Shown here one piece after another: positions 1 through 7,453 of a stretch of DNA of 64,000 nt (position 1 is its first letter; each line of letters begins with the position of its first letter). The DNA lies in the NCBI GenBank assembly GCA_052435735.1, contig JBQVNB010000011.1, forward strand, positions 62,001 through 126,000, in the 5' to 3' direction. The notes beneath the pieces are model-generated. The model was given only the letters and a program-made list of their open reading frames with translations, did no database searches and had not been told where the DNA came from. Position numbers and translations under genes: made by a program. Source of the DNA: Aliihoeflea sp052435735. GTDB taxonomy: Bacteria; Pseudomonadota; Alphaproteobacteria; Rhizobiales; Rhizobiaceae.

Positions 1-39
1 CAAAAGCCGGTTCGGAAAGGCGCCGGGAGGATATCGCAA

Positions 40-63
40 GAGCCTCAACGTCGGCTGAGGCTC
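40..63 (-). terminator. Possible weak terminator hairpin after nrdB
   Basis: A perfect 8-bp inverted repeat (arms 40-47 and 56-63, 8-base loop) overlaps the nrdB stop codon. On the minus strand no clear T tract follows, so it may be an mRNA-stabilising hairpin or a weak terminator rather than a true intrinsic terminator. Confidence 0.3.
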
Positions 64-1147
64 AGTCCCAGGAGAGCGCCCCGCCGCTTTGATACTCGAT
101 CACCCGCGTCTCGAAGAAGTTCTTCTCCTTCTTCAGATCCATCGCCTCCGACATCCAGGGAAACGGGTTTTCCGTCTCGGCGAAGACGGGCGCGAGACCG
201 AGCTGCGCGCAGCGCCGGTTGGCGATGAAGCGCATATATTGCTCGCACAGCGCCGCGTTCAGCCCGAGAAACCCGCGCGGCATCGTATCGCGGCCATAGG
301 CGGCTTCGAGTTCGGCCGCATCGGCGATCATTCCGCGGATTTCCTCCTGGAACGCCGCCGTCCACAGATGCGGGTTTTCGTGCCGGATCTGGTTGATGAC
401 GTCGATGCCGAAATTCAGGTGGATGCTCTCGTCGCGCAATATGTACTGGTACTGCTCGGCGATGCCGACCATCTTGTTGCGCCGGCCCAGCGACAGGATC
501 TGCGCGAAGCCGGTATAGAACCAAATGCCCTCGAAAATGACGTAGAAGGCCACGAGGTCGCGCAGGAAGGCGGTGTCGGTCTCCGGCGTTCCGGTCTTGA
601 AATCGGCATCGTCGAGCGACTGTGTGTGTTTCAGCGCCCATGCCGCCTTGTCGGTGATCGACGGCACCTCGCGATACATGTTGAAGAGCTCGCCCTCGTC
701 GAGCGACAGGCTTTCCACGATATACTGGAACGTATGCGTGTGGATCGCCTCCTCGAAGGCTTGCCGCAGCAGATATTGCCGACATTCCGGGTTCGTCAGA
801 TGCCGGTAGATGGCGAGCACGATGTTGTTCGCGACAAGCGATTCCGAGGCGGCGAAGAAGCCGAGATTGCGCTTGATCATTCGCCGCTCGTCCTCGGTCA
901 GCCCGTCCTTCGACTTCCAGAGCGTGATGTCGGCCTGCATCGAGACCTCGGTCGGCATCCAGTGATTGTTGCAGCCGGCAAGATATTTCTCCCACGCCCA
1001 GCGATACTTGAGCGGCAGAAGCTGGTTCACGTCGGCGCGGGCGTTGATCATGCGCTTGTCGTCGATGGCGACCCGCGCACCGCCGCGCTCGATGGCGCCA
1101 AGGCCAGTCGCGTCGGAGGCGGGGAGGGGAGCGGATAGGTTGAGCAT
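62..1147 (-). CDS. nrdB: Ribonucleoside-diphosphate reductase subunit beta, subclass Ic-like
   Basis: This is the small (R2) subunit of the aerobic ribonucleotide reductase; it makes the oxidant that starts reduction of NDPs to dNDPs in NrdA. The 361-aa ferritin-like protein has the full metal-ligand set E102, E133, H136, E206, E240 and H243. The radical tyrosine expected four residues after H136 is Phe140 (motif EAIHTHTF), and the first ligand is Glu (FFAASE) rather than Asp. Both are hallmarks of subclass Ic enzymes such as Chlamydia R2, which use a Mn/Fe centre instead of a tyrosyl radical. The C-terminal Tyr of the electron-transfer path and the tail that docks on NrdA are present (EYQSGGALSWD). 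It lies 186 bp downstream of nrdA and probably shares its transcript. The family call is certain; the cofactor is inferred from residues. Confidence 0.96.
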   Translation of the reverse strand: MLNLSAPLPASDATGLGAIERGGARVAIDDKRMINARADVNQLLPLKYRWAWEKYLAGCNNHWMPTEVSMQADITLWKSKDGLTEDERRMIKRNLGFFAASESLVANNIVLAIYRHLTNPECRQYLLRQAFEEAIHTHTFQYIVESLSLDEGELFNMYREVPSITDKAAWALKHTQSLDDADFKTGTPETDTAFLRDLVAFYVIFEGIWFYTGFAQILSLGRRNKMVGIAEQYQYILRDESIHLNFGIDVINQIRHENPHLWTAAFQEEIRGMIADAAELEAAYGRDTMPRGFLGLNAALCEQYMRFIANRRCAQLGLAPVFAETENPFPWMSEAMDLKKEKNFFETRVIEYQSGGALSWD

Positions 1148-1177
1148 TGGGAAATCCTGATATCTATTTGCTGGAAC

Positions 1178-1314
1178 TCCCCCTCTCCGTCGCGGGCTGC
1201 GCCCGCGCCACCTCTCCTCCTCCGGGGGCGAGGAAAGGCGTCAGGGCCGGCGACGGCGTTTCCTCCCCCCGAAGGGGGAGAGGTGACACGCGAAGCGTGA
1301 CGGAGAGGGTGGAG
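1178..1314. repeat. Palindromic intergenic repeat between nrdA and nrdB
   Basis: An imperfect inverted repeat of about 135 bp fills the nrdA-nrdB gap. The left arm (ccctctccgtcgcgggctg..., with ccacctctcc) is mirrored by the right arm (gggagaggtga...cgaagcgtgacggagaggg). Related sequences occur at 42646-42812 and 46567-46752. It can fold into a long hairpin in the nrdAB transcript. It looks like a rhizobial mosaic or REP-type element; the family name is not verified. Confidence 0.75.
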
Positions 1315-1333
1315 GGAACGTCGAGCGGAGGCG

Positions 1334-4189
1334 CTACTGACACGCCTCGCAATCCGGATCGTCCACCGCACAAGCCTTGCCCCAAGCCGCACCCGGATCG
1401 ATCACGATCGGCGCCGCCGACACCGCGTTGAGCTTCCCGTCCGTGCCCTTCAAAGTCGATTTCTCGACATGGGTCGCCGAGCGCGCGCGCAGATAGTAGG
1501 CCGTCTTCAGCCCCTTCCGCCACGCCAGCCGATAGAGCGCGTCGAGCGCCTTGCCGGACGGGTTCGCCATGTAGAGATTGAGCGACTGCGCCTGGTCGAT
1601 CCATTTCTGACGCCGCGACGCGGCCTCGATCAGCCAGACGCTGTCGATCTCGAAAGCAGTCGCGTAAAGCGCCTTCAGATCATCGGGAATGCGGTCGATC
1701 TGCCCCACCGAACCGTCGAAGTATTTCAGGTCCGAGATCATCACCTCGTCCCACAGCCCGCGCGCCTTCAGATCGCGCACCAGCGCCGCGTTCACGACGG
1801 TGAAATCGCCCGACATGTTCGATTTCACGAACAGGTTCTGGTAGGCTGGCTCGATCGATTGCGACACGCCGCAGATGTTGGAGATCGTCGCCGTCGGCGC
1901 GATCGCCATCGTGTTGGAGTTGCGCATCCCGACCGTTTTCACCCGCTCGCGCAGTCCGTTCCAGTCAAGGGTCGCGCGCGCGTCCATCTCGACCCCCGGC
2001 CGCGCTTCTTCGAGCAACCGGATCGAATCGATCGGCAATATCCCCTTCGACCACAACGAACCGTCGAAGCTTGGATAGCGTCCGCGTTCGGCCGCCAGAT
2101 CGACCGAGGCCGAGATCGCGTGATAGCTGATCGCCTCCATCGATCGATCCGCGAAATCCGCCGCTGCATCCGAGGCATAGGGAATGCGCAGCGCCTGCAA
2201 CGCGTCCTGAAAACCCATCAGCCCGAGCCCGACCGGGCGATGGCGAAGGTTCGATTTCCGTGCCTCGGGGATCGTGTAGAAATTGATGTCGACGACATTG
2301 TCGAGCATCCGCATCGCGGTCGTGACAGTCTTCGCCATCCGCGCCATGTCGAGGCCGGCTTCGCTGACGTGATTGAGCAGGTTCACCGAACCCAGATTGC
2401 ACACCGCGACCTCGTCCTTGGACGTGTTGAGCGTGATCTCGGTGCACAGGTTCGACGAATGCACGACGCCGACATGGCCCTGCGGCGAACGGATGTTGCA
2501 AGGGTCCTTGAAGGTGATCCACGGATGGCCGGTCTCGAACAGCATGGTCAGCATGCGCCGCCACAGATCGACCGCGCGCACCGTACGGAACACCGCAATC
2601 TCGCCCGCCGCAGCCCTTGCCTCATGCGCCTCGTAGGCCGCCTTGAAGGCCGCTCCATAAAGATCGTGCAGATCCGGCACCTCGTCCGGCGAAAACAGCG
2701 TCCACTCGGCATTCGCCTCCACGCGCTGCATGAACAGGTCCGGCACCCAGTTCGCCGTGTTCATGTCGTGCGTGCGTCGCCGGTCGTCGCCGGTGTTCTT
2801 GCGCAGGTCGAGGAATTCCTCGATGTCGACATGCCAGGTCTCGAGATAGGCGCAGACCGCGCCCTTGCGCTTGCCGCCCTGGTTGACCGCGATCGCCGTG
2901 TCGTTCGCCACTTTCAGGAACGGCACCACGCCCTGGCTCTCGCCATTGGTCCCCTTGATATGTGCGCCGAGGCCGCGCACCGGCGTCCAGTCATTGCCGA
3001 GCCCGCCGGAATATTTCGCCAGCAGCGCATTGTCCTTCACGCCCTTGAAGATCGCATCGAGATCGTCGCCGATGGTCGTAAGAAAACACGAGGATAGTTG
3101 CGGACGCGTCGTGCCCGAATTGAACAAGGTCGGCGTCGACGCCATGAAGTCGAAGGACGAAAGCAGATCATAGAACTCGATCGCACGTGCCTCGCGGTCG
3201 ATCTCACGCAAGGCAAGCCCCATCGCCACGCGCATGAAGAAGGCCTGTGGCAGCTCGAAACGCTTGCCCTTCGTGTGCAGGAAATAGCGGTCGTAGAGCG
3301 TCTGCAGCCCAAGATACTGGAAGTTCAGATCGCGCTCCGGCCTCAGCGCAGCGCCCAGGCGTGCAAGGTCGAAACGCGCAAGTTCCGGATCGATCAGCCC
3401 GGCATCGATGCCTGCCCCGATGAAGCCGGGAAAGTACTCCGCATATCGCTCCGCCATCTCGCCTTGCGTCGCCGCGTCCGGCCGCCCGGCAACGAAGCTC
3501 AGCGCCTCGCGCCGCAGCCGGTCGAGCAACAGTCGTGCGGATACGTGGCTGTAATCCGGGTCGGTCTCGACCAATGCCCGCGCGGCGAGGATTGGTGCCA
3601 GCGAGAGTTCGTCGAGCGTGATGCCGTCATAGAGATTGCGCCGCGTCTCGGTCAGGATCGGCTCCGGCGAAACCGCGGCGAGCCCCGCGCAGGCCTCGTT
3701 GACGAGCGCCGTCAGCCGCGCCTCGTCGAGCGGCGCGAGGCTGCCGTCGGCAGCTTTGACGTTGAGCACCGGTGCCCGATCTGCCGTCTTCGGCCGGGCC
3801 GCCAGCCGCTCGCGAGCGCGTTCTTCGCGGTAGAGCACATAGGCACGCGCGACCTTGTGATGCTCGCCGCGCATCAGTGCCAGTTCGACCTGGTCCTGGA
3901 TGTCCTCGATATGGACGATGCGTGCTTCGCCGCCCCGCCTTGCGAGCGCCGATGCCACCTGCGCGGTCAATTCCTCGACGGCGTCGTGAACCCGCCGCGA
4001 GCCGGCCGCGCCCGTCCCCTCGACGGCGAGAAACGCCTTGGTCAGCGCGACCGCGATCTTGTTCGGATCGAACGGCGTCAGCGCGCCGCCGCGCCTGATG
4101 ACGCGATGGCCGACCTCGTCGGTTGGATCTGCGATGAAATGCGGAACCGGGACGGCTCCGCTGAATGGTCGTGTGGCAATGCCCTGCAT
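1334..4189 (-). CDS. nrdA: Ribonucleoside-diphosphate reductase subunit alpha
   Basis: This is the large catalytic subunit of class I ribonucleotide reductase (951 aa). The start chosen is the ATG at 4189 (MQGIATRPF); the longer open frame to 4282 has a poor, low-complexity N-terminus. Two ATP-cone-like regulatory domains lie in tandem (about residues 28-118, starting VIRRGG, and about 135-235), an arrangement known from Pseudomonas NrdA. The barrel has the active-site cysteines C368 (SSCF) and C597 (CNLGS) and the triad N580-C582-E584 (SNLCTE). The YY radical-transfer pair (KTAYYLRA) and a C-terminal thioredoxin-reducible pair (CEACQ) are also visible. The leader carries a cobalamin riboswitch, so expression should fall when B12 is abundant and a class II enzyme elsewhere in the genome could take over. 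Confidence 0.97.
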   Translation of the reverse strand: MQGIATRPFSGAVPVPHFIADPTDEVGHRVIRRGGALTPFDPNKIAVALTKAFLAVEGTGAAGSRRVHDAVEELTAQVASALARRGGEARIVHIEDIQDQVELALMRGEHHKVARAYVLYREERARERLAARPKTADRAPVLNVKAADGSLAPLDEARLTALVNEACAGLAAVSPEPILTETRRNLYDGITLDELSLAPILAARALVETDPDYSHVSARLLLDRLRREALSFVAGRPDAATQGEMAERYAEYFPGFIGAGIDAGLIDPELARFDLARLGAALRPERDLNFQYLGLQTLYDRYFLHTKGKRFELPQAFFMRVAMGLALREIDREARAIEFYDLLSSFDFMASTPTLFNSGTTRPQLSSCFLTTIGDDLDAIFKGVKDNALLAKYSGGLGNDWTPVRGLGAHIKGTNGESQGVVPFLKVANDTAIAVNQGGKRKGAVCAYLETWHVDIEEFLDLRKNTGDDRRRTHDMNTANWVPDLFMQRVEANAEWTLFSPDEVPDLHDLYGAAFKAAYEAHEARAAAGEIAVFRTVRAVDLWRRMLTMLFETGHPWITFKDPCNIRSPQGHVGVVHSSNLCTEITLNTSKDEVAVCNLGSVNLLNHVSEAGLDMARMAKTVTTAMRMLDNVVDINFYTIPEARKSNLRHRPVGLGLMGFQDALQALRIPYASDAAADFADRSMEAISYHAISASVDLAAERGRYPSFDGSLWSKGILPIDSIRLLEEARPGVEMDARATLDWNGLRERVKTVGMRNSNTMAIAPTATISNICGVSQSIEPAYQNLFVKSNMSGDFTVVNAALVRDLKARGLWDEVMISDLKYFDGSVGQIDRIPDDLKALYATAFEIDSVWLIEAASRRQKWIDQAQSLNLYMANPSGKALDALYRLAWRKGLKTAYYLRARSATHVEKSTLKGTDGKLNAVSAAPIVIDPGAAWGKACAVDDPDCEACQ

Positions 4190-4305
4190 CTTAATCCCCG
4201 TGGCGATGGCGGACGGGGGAGGGCGCACGCATGCTTTGACGGGGTGAATCGATCGCCCGCGGCACACGCACCACCGGGACACCCCGCCCGAGGTTCGTTC
4301 AAGCC

Positions 4306-4480
4306 GTCAGGGCAGGTCTCCTGGCTCGCAGGTCACAGCTCTCGTCGGCCTTCCCGGTGCCGGCGGCACCAGTGGCATCAATCGACGCAAGCTCACTGCT
4401 TACAGTTGCGGGGGCAGCGCCGGCATTGCATTTTCGCGCACCGGCTTCCCTCTTAGCTCCCGGGCGGTTGCCCGCCCGGA
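4306..4480 (-). ncRNA. Cobalamin (B12) riboswitch in the nrdA leader
   Basis: Read on the minus strand, this region has the conserved blocks of the cobalamin riboswitch in order: an AGGGAAGCCGGTGCG block, the core GCTGCCCCCGCAACTGTAA with a following GCAGTGAGC, a GCCACTGGTGCC block, and the terminal B12 box AGCCAGGAGACCTGCC. It ends about 120 nt upstream of the nrdA start. Cobalamin riboswitches upstream of class Ia nrd operons are known (Streptomyces nrdABS), where adenosylcobalamin represses the B12-independent enzyme. The exact P1 boundaries are uncertain. Confidence 0.93.
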
Positions 4481-4490
4481 AGACCCATGA

Positions 4491-4537
4491 CCACCGCATA
4501 TAGATGGGTATTTGCGGATCGCGTCAACATCTTGTGG
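4491..4537 (-). promoter_or_regulatory. Candidate nrdAB promoter with tandem NrdR boxes
   Basis: On the minus strand, TTGACG (4527-4522) is followed after 17 bp by TCTATA (4504-4499), a plausible sigma-70 promoter just upstream of the riboswitch. Two degenerate NrdR-box-like 16-mers overlap it: CCACAAGATGTTGACG (4537-4522) and CATCTATATGCGGTGG (4506-4491). Their centres are exactly 31 bp apart, the roughly three-turn spacing typical of NrdR box pairs. The first box matches the CACAA-AT-T-G core best. An additional inverted repeat TTGTGGA/TCCACAA lies at 4532-4551. The assignment rests on pattern only. Confidence 0.45.
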
Positions 4538-4552
4538 AACGCGATCCACAAT

Positions 4553-5857
4553 TCACGCGAGTGCTGCCCGCCGCGTCTCGACGTCGATCGCCCGCGCCGC
4601 AATCGCCGCCACCAGCAGAAGACCGGCAAAAAGGCCGATCGCCGCCGCCGTGCTCTCGATGAACAGGTAGACCACGACGGAGGGCGCGAGGAGCCCACCT
4701 AGGCGCGCCATCGCGCCGGCGGCACCCATGCCCGTCGCCCGCGAGGCGGTCGGGTAGAGTTCGGGTGTGAAGGCGTAGAGCGCGCCCCATGTGCCGAGAA
4801 GCGCAAAGCTCATCAGCAGAAGCGCCGTCGCGATCAGCGCCGGTGTGGCGGCGATGACGAAGAGCGCGCAACCCGCCGCGCTCAGAACGAGGAACCGCGT
4901 CAGCGTAGTGCGCCGGCCCCATTTTTCGACTCCGTAGGCGGCGAGCGCATAGCCGGGGATCTGCGCCAGGGCGACGAGGACGAGGAAGCCGTAGCCGCGC
5001 ACGAAGCCGAAGCCCTCGGTCGCCAGCCGCGCGGGCATCCACACGAAGATGCCGTAATAGGAGATCGAGACGAGGAACCAGCAGGCCAGGATCAGGATCG
5101 TGCGACGCCGCAGCGCCGGCGACAGGAGGCCGACGCTCGATGCGGCGGGCGTCGCCGTCAGCTTTGTCTCGCCGAGCGGCGTCTTGCCGTTGGCGACCAG
5201 CACCTTGTCCATCACCGCGCGCGCCTCTGGCTCCTTGCCCTGGCGCATCAGGTGCATCGGGGATTCGGGTATCCAGAAGCGCAGGAAAATGCCGACGATG
5301 GCCGGCAGCGCGGTGACGAAGAAGATCACCCGCCAGGCATCCGCCACGCCCGCCGAAGCCGCCGCCCACGCGGTCAGCGCCACGGCGACGGTGCCGACCG
5401 CCCAGAAGCCTTCGAGCGCCACCAGCCAGCGCCCGCGCCGCGAGGGCGGCAGGAACTCGGCCATCATCGCATAGTCGACCGGCAGCGTGCCGCCGACCGC
5501 AAGCCCGGTCATGAAGCGCAGGAAGAGCAGCGTCTGGAAATCCGGCGCGAAGGCCGACGCGATGCCGAACACCGCATCCATCGCCACCGTGCCGATCAGG
5601 ATGCGCCGGCGCCCGAACCGGTCGGCAAGGCGCCCGAACACCGCCGCGCCGATCAGCATGCCGAGAAAGAAAAGCGTCCCGGTTTGCAGCGCCTGCGGCA
5701 CCGTCAGCCCGAAGGTCGCCGCGATCGACGCCGCGGTGAAGCCCACCGCCAGCACCTGCATGGCGTCGGCCGTCCACACCAGTCCGAAGACCCCGAGCAG
5801 CCTTCGTTGGAAAGGCCCGGTGCCGCCACGCTCCAGAACCGCATCGATCGTCGTCAT
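4553..5857 (-). CDS. MFS transporter, sugar/organic-acid or SV2/niacin-type family
   Basis: This is a 434-aa major facilitator protein with about 12 hydrophobic segments. The cytoplasmic loop motif between TM2 and TM3 is clear (GRLADRFGRRR), the loop before the mid-point has PESPMHL, and the second half repeats the pattern (YGVEKWGRRTTL). The start at 5857 follows a strong GGGGGA ribosome site; a TTG five codons upstream is less likely. It resembles the aromatic-acid/NiaP-like branch of MFS proton symporters, but the substrate cannot be read from sequence. It ends next to the nrd promoter and is otherwise isolated. Confidence 0.88.
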   Translation of the reverse strand: MTTIDAVLERGGTGPFQRRLLGVFGLVWTADAMQVLAVGFTAASIAATFGLTVPQALQTGTLFFLGMLIGAAVFGRLADRFGRRRILIGTVAMDAVFGIASAFAPDFQTLLFLRFMTGLAVGGTLPVDYAMMAEFLPPSRRGRWLVALEGFWAVGTVAVALTAWAAASAGVADAWRVIFFVTALPAIVGIFLRFWIPESPMHLMRQGKEPEARAVMDKVLVANGKTPLGETKLTATPAASSVGLLSPALRRRTILILACWFLVSISYYGIFVWMPARLATEGFGFVRGYGFLVLVALAQIPGYALAAYGVEKWGRRTTLTRFLVLSAAGCALFVIAATPALIATALLLMSFALLGTWGALYAFTPELYPTASRATGMGAAGAMARLGGLLAPSVVVYLFIESTAAAIGLFAGLLLVAAIAARAIDVETRRAALA

Positions 5858-5963
5858 TCGAAAATCCCCCAATCTGTGAGCGTCGCTCTAGGGGCGCTGT
5901 GAAAATTTGTCGAGCGCCGGATGGACTTGCCGGGTCATTTTCAACCTTTCATGGCAGTCAAGC

Positions 5964-6049
5964 CGTTAACCTTAACCATAGGTAAATGAATCAAGTCGCA
6001 GTTTCGGGGTTTTGGAACAGTCGATACGCAGTTACCATTCGGTTAATGG
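5964..6049. promoter_or_regulatory. AT-richer regulatory region between MFS and feeM-like genes
   Basis: This divergent intergenic region carries TTAACCTTAACCAT (about 5965-5978) and an inverted repeat CCATT-CGGTT-AATGG (6035-6049). TTAACCAT resembles a CtrA half-site, but the full TTAA-N7-TTAA motif is not present. It is listed only as a candidate control region for the downstream synthase. Confidence 0.25.
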
Positions 6050-6068
6050 CGGTACGGGGGAATGTGGC

Positions 6069-6860
6069 ATGACAGGACAGGCAGCGGCACTGCGTGCCGA
6101 GGCAGACGGCGGGTCCGTTTCGGGCGAGGGGCAATCGGGCGACGGCCAAGGGTCGGCATTCGCGCGCAGCGTGTCGGCTCTTCTGGAGCGGACGGAATAT
6201 CGGCGCTGCGAAAGCGGCGAGGATCTCGAGGCGATCTACCGCCTCCGCTACAAGGCGTACAAGGCCTACGGCCTCGTCGGGGAAGCTGAAAACGAGCGCA
6301 TCTGCGATGCGATGGACGACACGCCGAACAGCTACCGTTTCGGCGTCTTCATCGACGGCGAACTCGTCTCGACCGTCCGTCTTCACCACATCACCGCCGC
6401 CGAGCCCTGGGGGCCCGTCATGCGGGTCTATTCGGACATGCTGGAGCCGCGGCTTGCCGCCGGTGAGACCTTCGTCAATCCGGGCCAGTTCACGGCCGAT
6501 CCATCGGTCGCCGGCTCGTTCCGGCTGCTTCCTTATCTCACGCTGCGCCTCGCGGTCATCGCAAATACCTATTTCGATTCCACGAGCTGCGTCTGCCTGA
6601 TCCGCGACGAGCATGTCGCGTTCTACAAGCGCATCTTCGGCTCGGCGCAGGTCGGCCTCGCGCGGCCCTATCCGCCCTTCACCGTGCCGGTCATGCTCTA
6701 CGAGTCGAACTGCGAGGAGAACATGGCGAAGACGGTGGCGCGATACCCGTTCTTCCGCTCCACCTTCGCCGAACGTCGGCTTCTCTTCCAGCGCCCGGAC
6801 GCCGGCGAACTGACGCCGCTCACCGTCCTGCCGACGGCGAAGTATCGCGTCGCGGCCTAG
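6069..6860 (+). CDS. FeeM-type N-acyl amino acid synthase domain protein
   Basis: A 263-aa GNAT-like protein related to FeeM and LuxI-type synthases, which transfer an acyl group from acyl-ACP to an amino acid or amine. The start ATG at 6069 sits behind GGGGGAATGTGGC; the earlier TTG at 6012 lacks such a site. After a low-complexity N-terminus (about 35 residues), the core has the entry helix with RLRYKAYKAYG, a central GVFIDGELVSTVRLH strand region where LuxI proteins carry their conserved acidic/Arg residues, and a Pro-rich PYPPFTVPVMLYES segment near the C-terminus. No LuxR-type regulator or acyl carrier protein lies nearby, so the product and role are unknown. It could make N-acyl amino acids or ornithine-lipid-like surfactants rather than a quorum signal. 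Confidence 0.75.
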   Translation: MTGQAAALRAEADGGSVSGEGQSGDGQGSAFARSVSALLERTEYRRCESGEDLEAIYRLRYKAYKAYGLVGEAENERICDAMDDTPNSYRFGVFIDGELVSTVRLHHITAAEPWGPVMRVYSDMLEPRLAAGETFVNPGQFTADPSVAGSFRLLPYLTLRLAVIANTYFDSTSCVCLIRDEHVAFYKRIFGSAQVGLARPYPPFTVPVMLYESNCEENMAKTVARYPFFRSTFAERRLLFQRPDAGELTPLTVLPTAKYRVAA

Positions 6861-6943
6861 ACGGCTGACGCAGCGATATGCTTGCCGCGCCGCGATGTGC
6901 GCCTAGCTATTCACCGCAGGGACTTCATTCACGGATATTTTCC

Positions 6944-7087
6944 ATGCCCGATCTCGCACTGACACCCTTGATCTCGCTCATCGCCGGCGTCGTCATCCTG
7001 ATCATGCCGCGCCTGCTCAACTACATCGTCGCGCTCTATCTCATCGTCATCGGCCTCATCGGCCTCTTTCCAGACATCGTAGGCTAG
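6944..7087 (+). CDS. Small membrane protein, DUF3096
   Basis: A 47-aa protein, almost entirely two hydrophobic helices separated by MPRLLNYIV (LISLIAGVVILIM, then ALYLIVIGLIGLF). The pattern matches the DUF3096 family of tiny proteobacterial membrane proteins of unknown function. The start ATG at 6944 (MPDLALTP) is preferred over an upstream ATG with non-hydrophobic leader. Confidence 0.75.
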   Translation: MPDLALTPLISLIAGVVILIMPRLLNYIVALYLIVIGLIGLFPDIVG

Positions 7088-7165
7088 TTTCCGCGACAAT
7101 CCTGCCATTGCCCTCAATCACGCTTTTCGTTATCAGCGAACGACAGAATTGCGAGGGAGCCTTCC

Positions 7166-7393
7166 ATGGCAGAAGAACATCATTCCGGCCCGCTCGAGAT
7201 GGGCGCGGAAATGGACTATCACGAGCACGAGAAGACCTATTCGCTCTTTCTCGAATTCGCGAAATACGGCACGCTCGCCGTGGTCGCGCTCCTGATCGCC
7301 ATGGCGTTCGGCTTCTTCACGGCAGCCGGCTTCATCTCCTCGACCATCCTCTTCCTGCTCATCTGCGGCCTCGGCGCGATCCTGTTGCGCTGA
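7166..7393 (+). CDS. aa3-type cytochrome c oxidase subunit IV
   Basis: A 75-aa protein with a polar, His/Glu-rich N-terminus (MAEEHHSGPLEMGAEMDYHEHEKTY) followed by two hydrophobic stretches. This matches the short alphaproteobacterial subunit IV of aa3 oxidases (COX4_pro_2), an accessory inner-membrane subunit. A GAGGGAG ribosome site lies just upstream. It stands next to the transhydrogenase genes, away from any catalytic ctaC/D/E genes, which is common for this subunit. Confidence 0.85.
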   Translation: MAEEHHSGPLEMGAEMDYHEHEKTYSLFLEFAKYGTLAVVALLIAMAFGFFTAAGFISSTILFLLICGLGAILLR

Positions 7394-7453
7394 CGGTCGT
7401 CGCGGCGGATCGTTTCCGCCGGGGAGTGAGGATCGGCAGTCAGGGAGGGGCCA

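Noticed and set aside
1469..3097. Long plus-strand open frame opposite nrdA (542 aa)
   Set aside because: Composition is His/Arg/Asp-rich antisense shadow; nrdA is beyond doubt on the other strand.
5964..5980. CtrA binding site upstream of the FeeM-like gene
   Set aside because: Only half-site-like TTAACC sequences are present; the TTAA-N7-TTAA spacing is not met.
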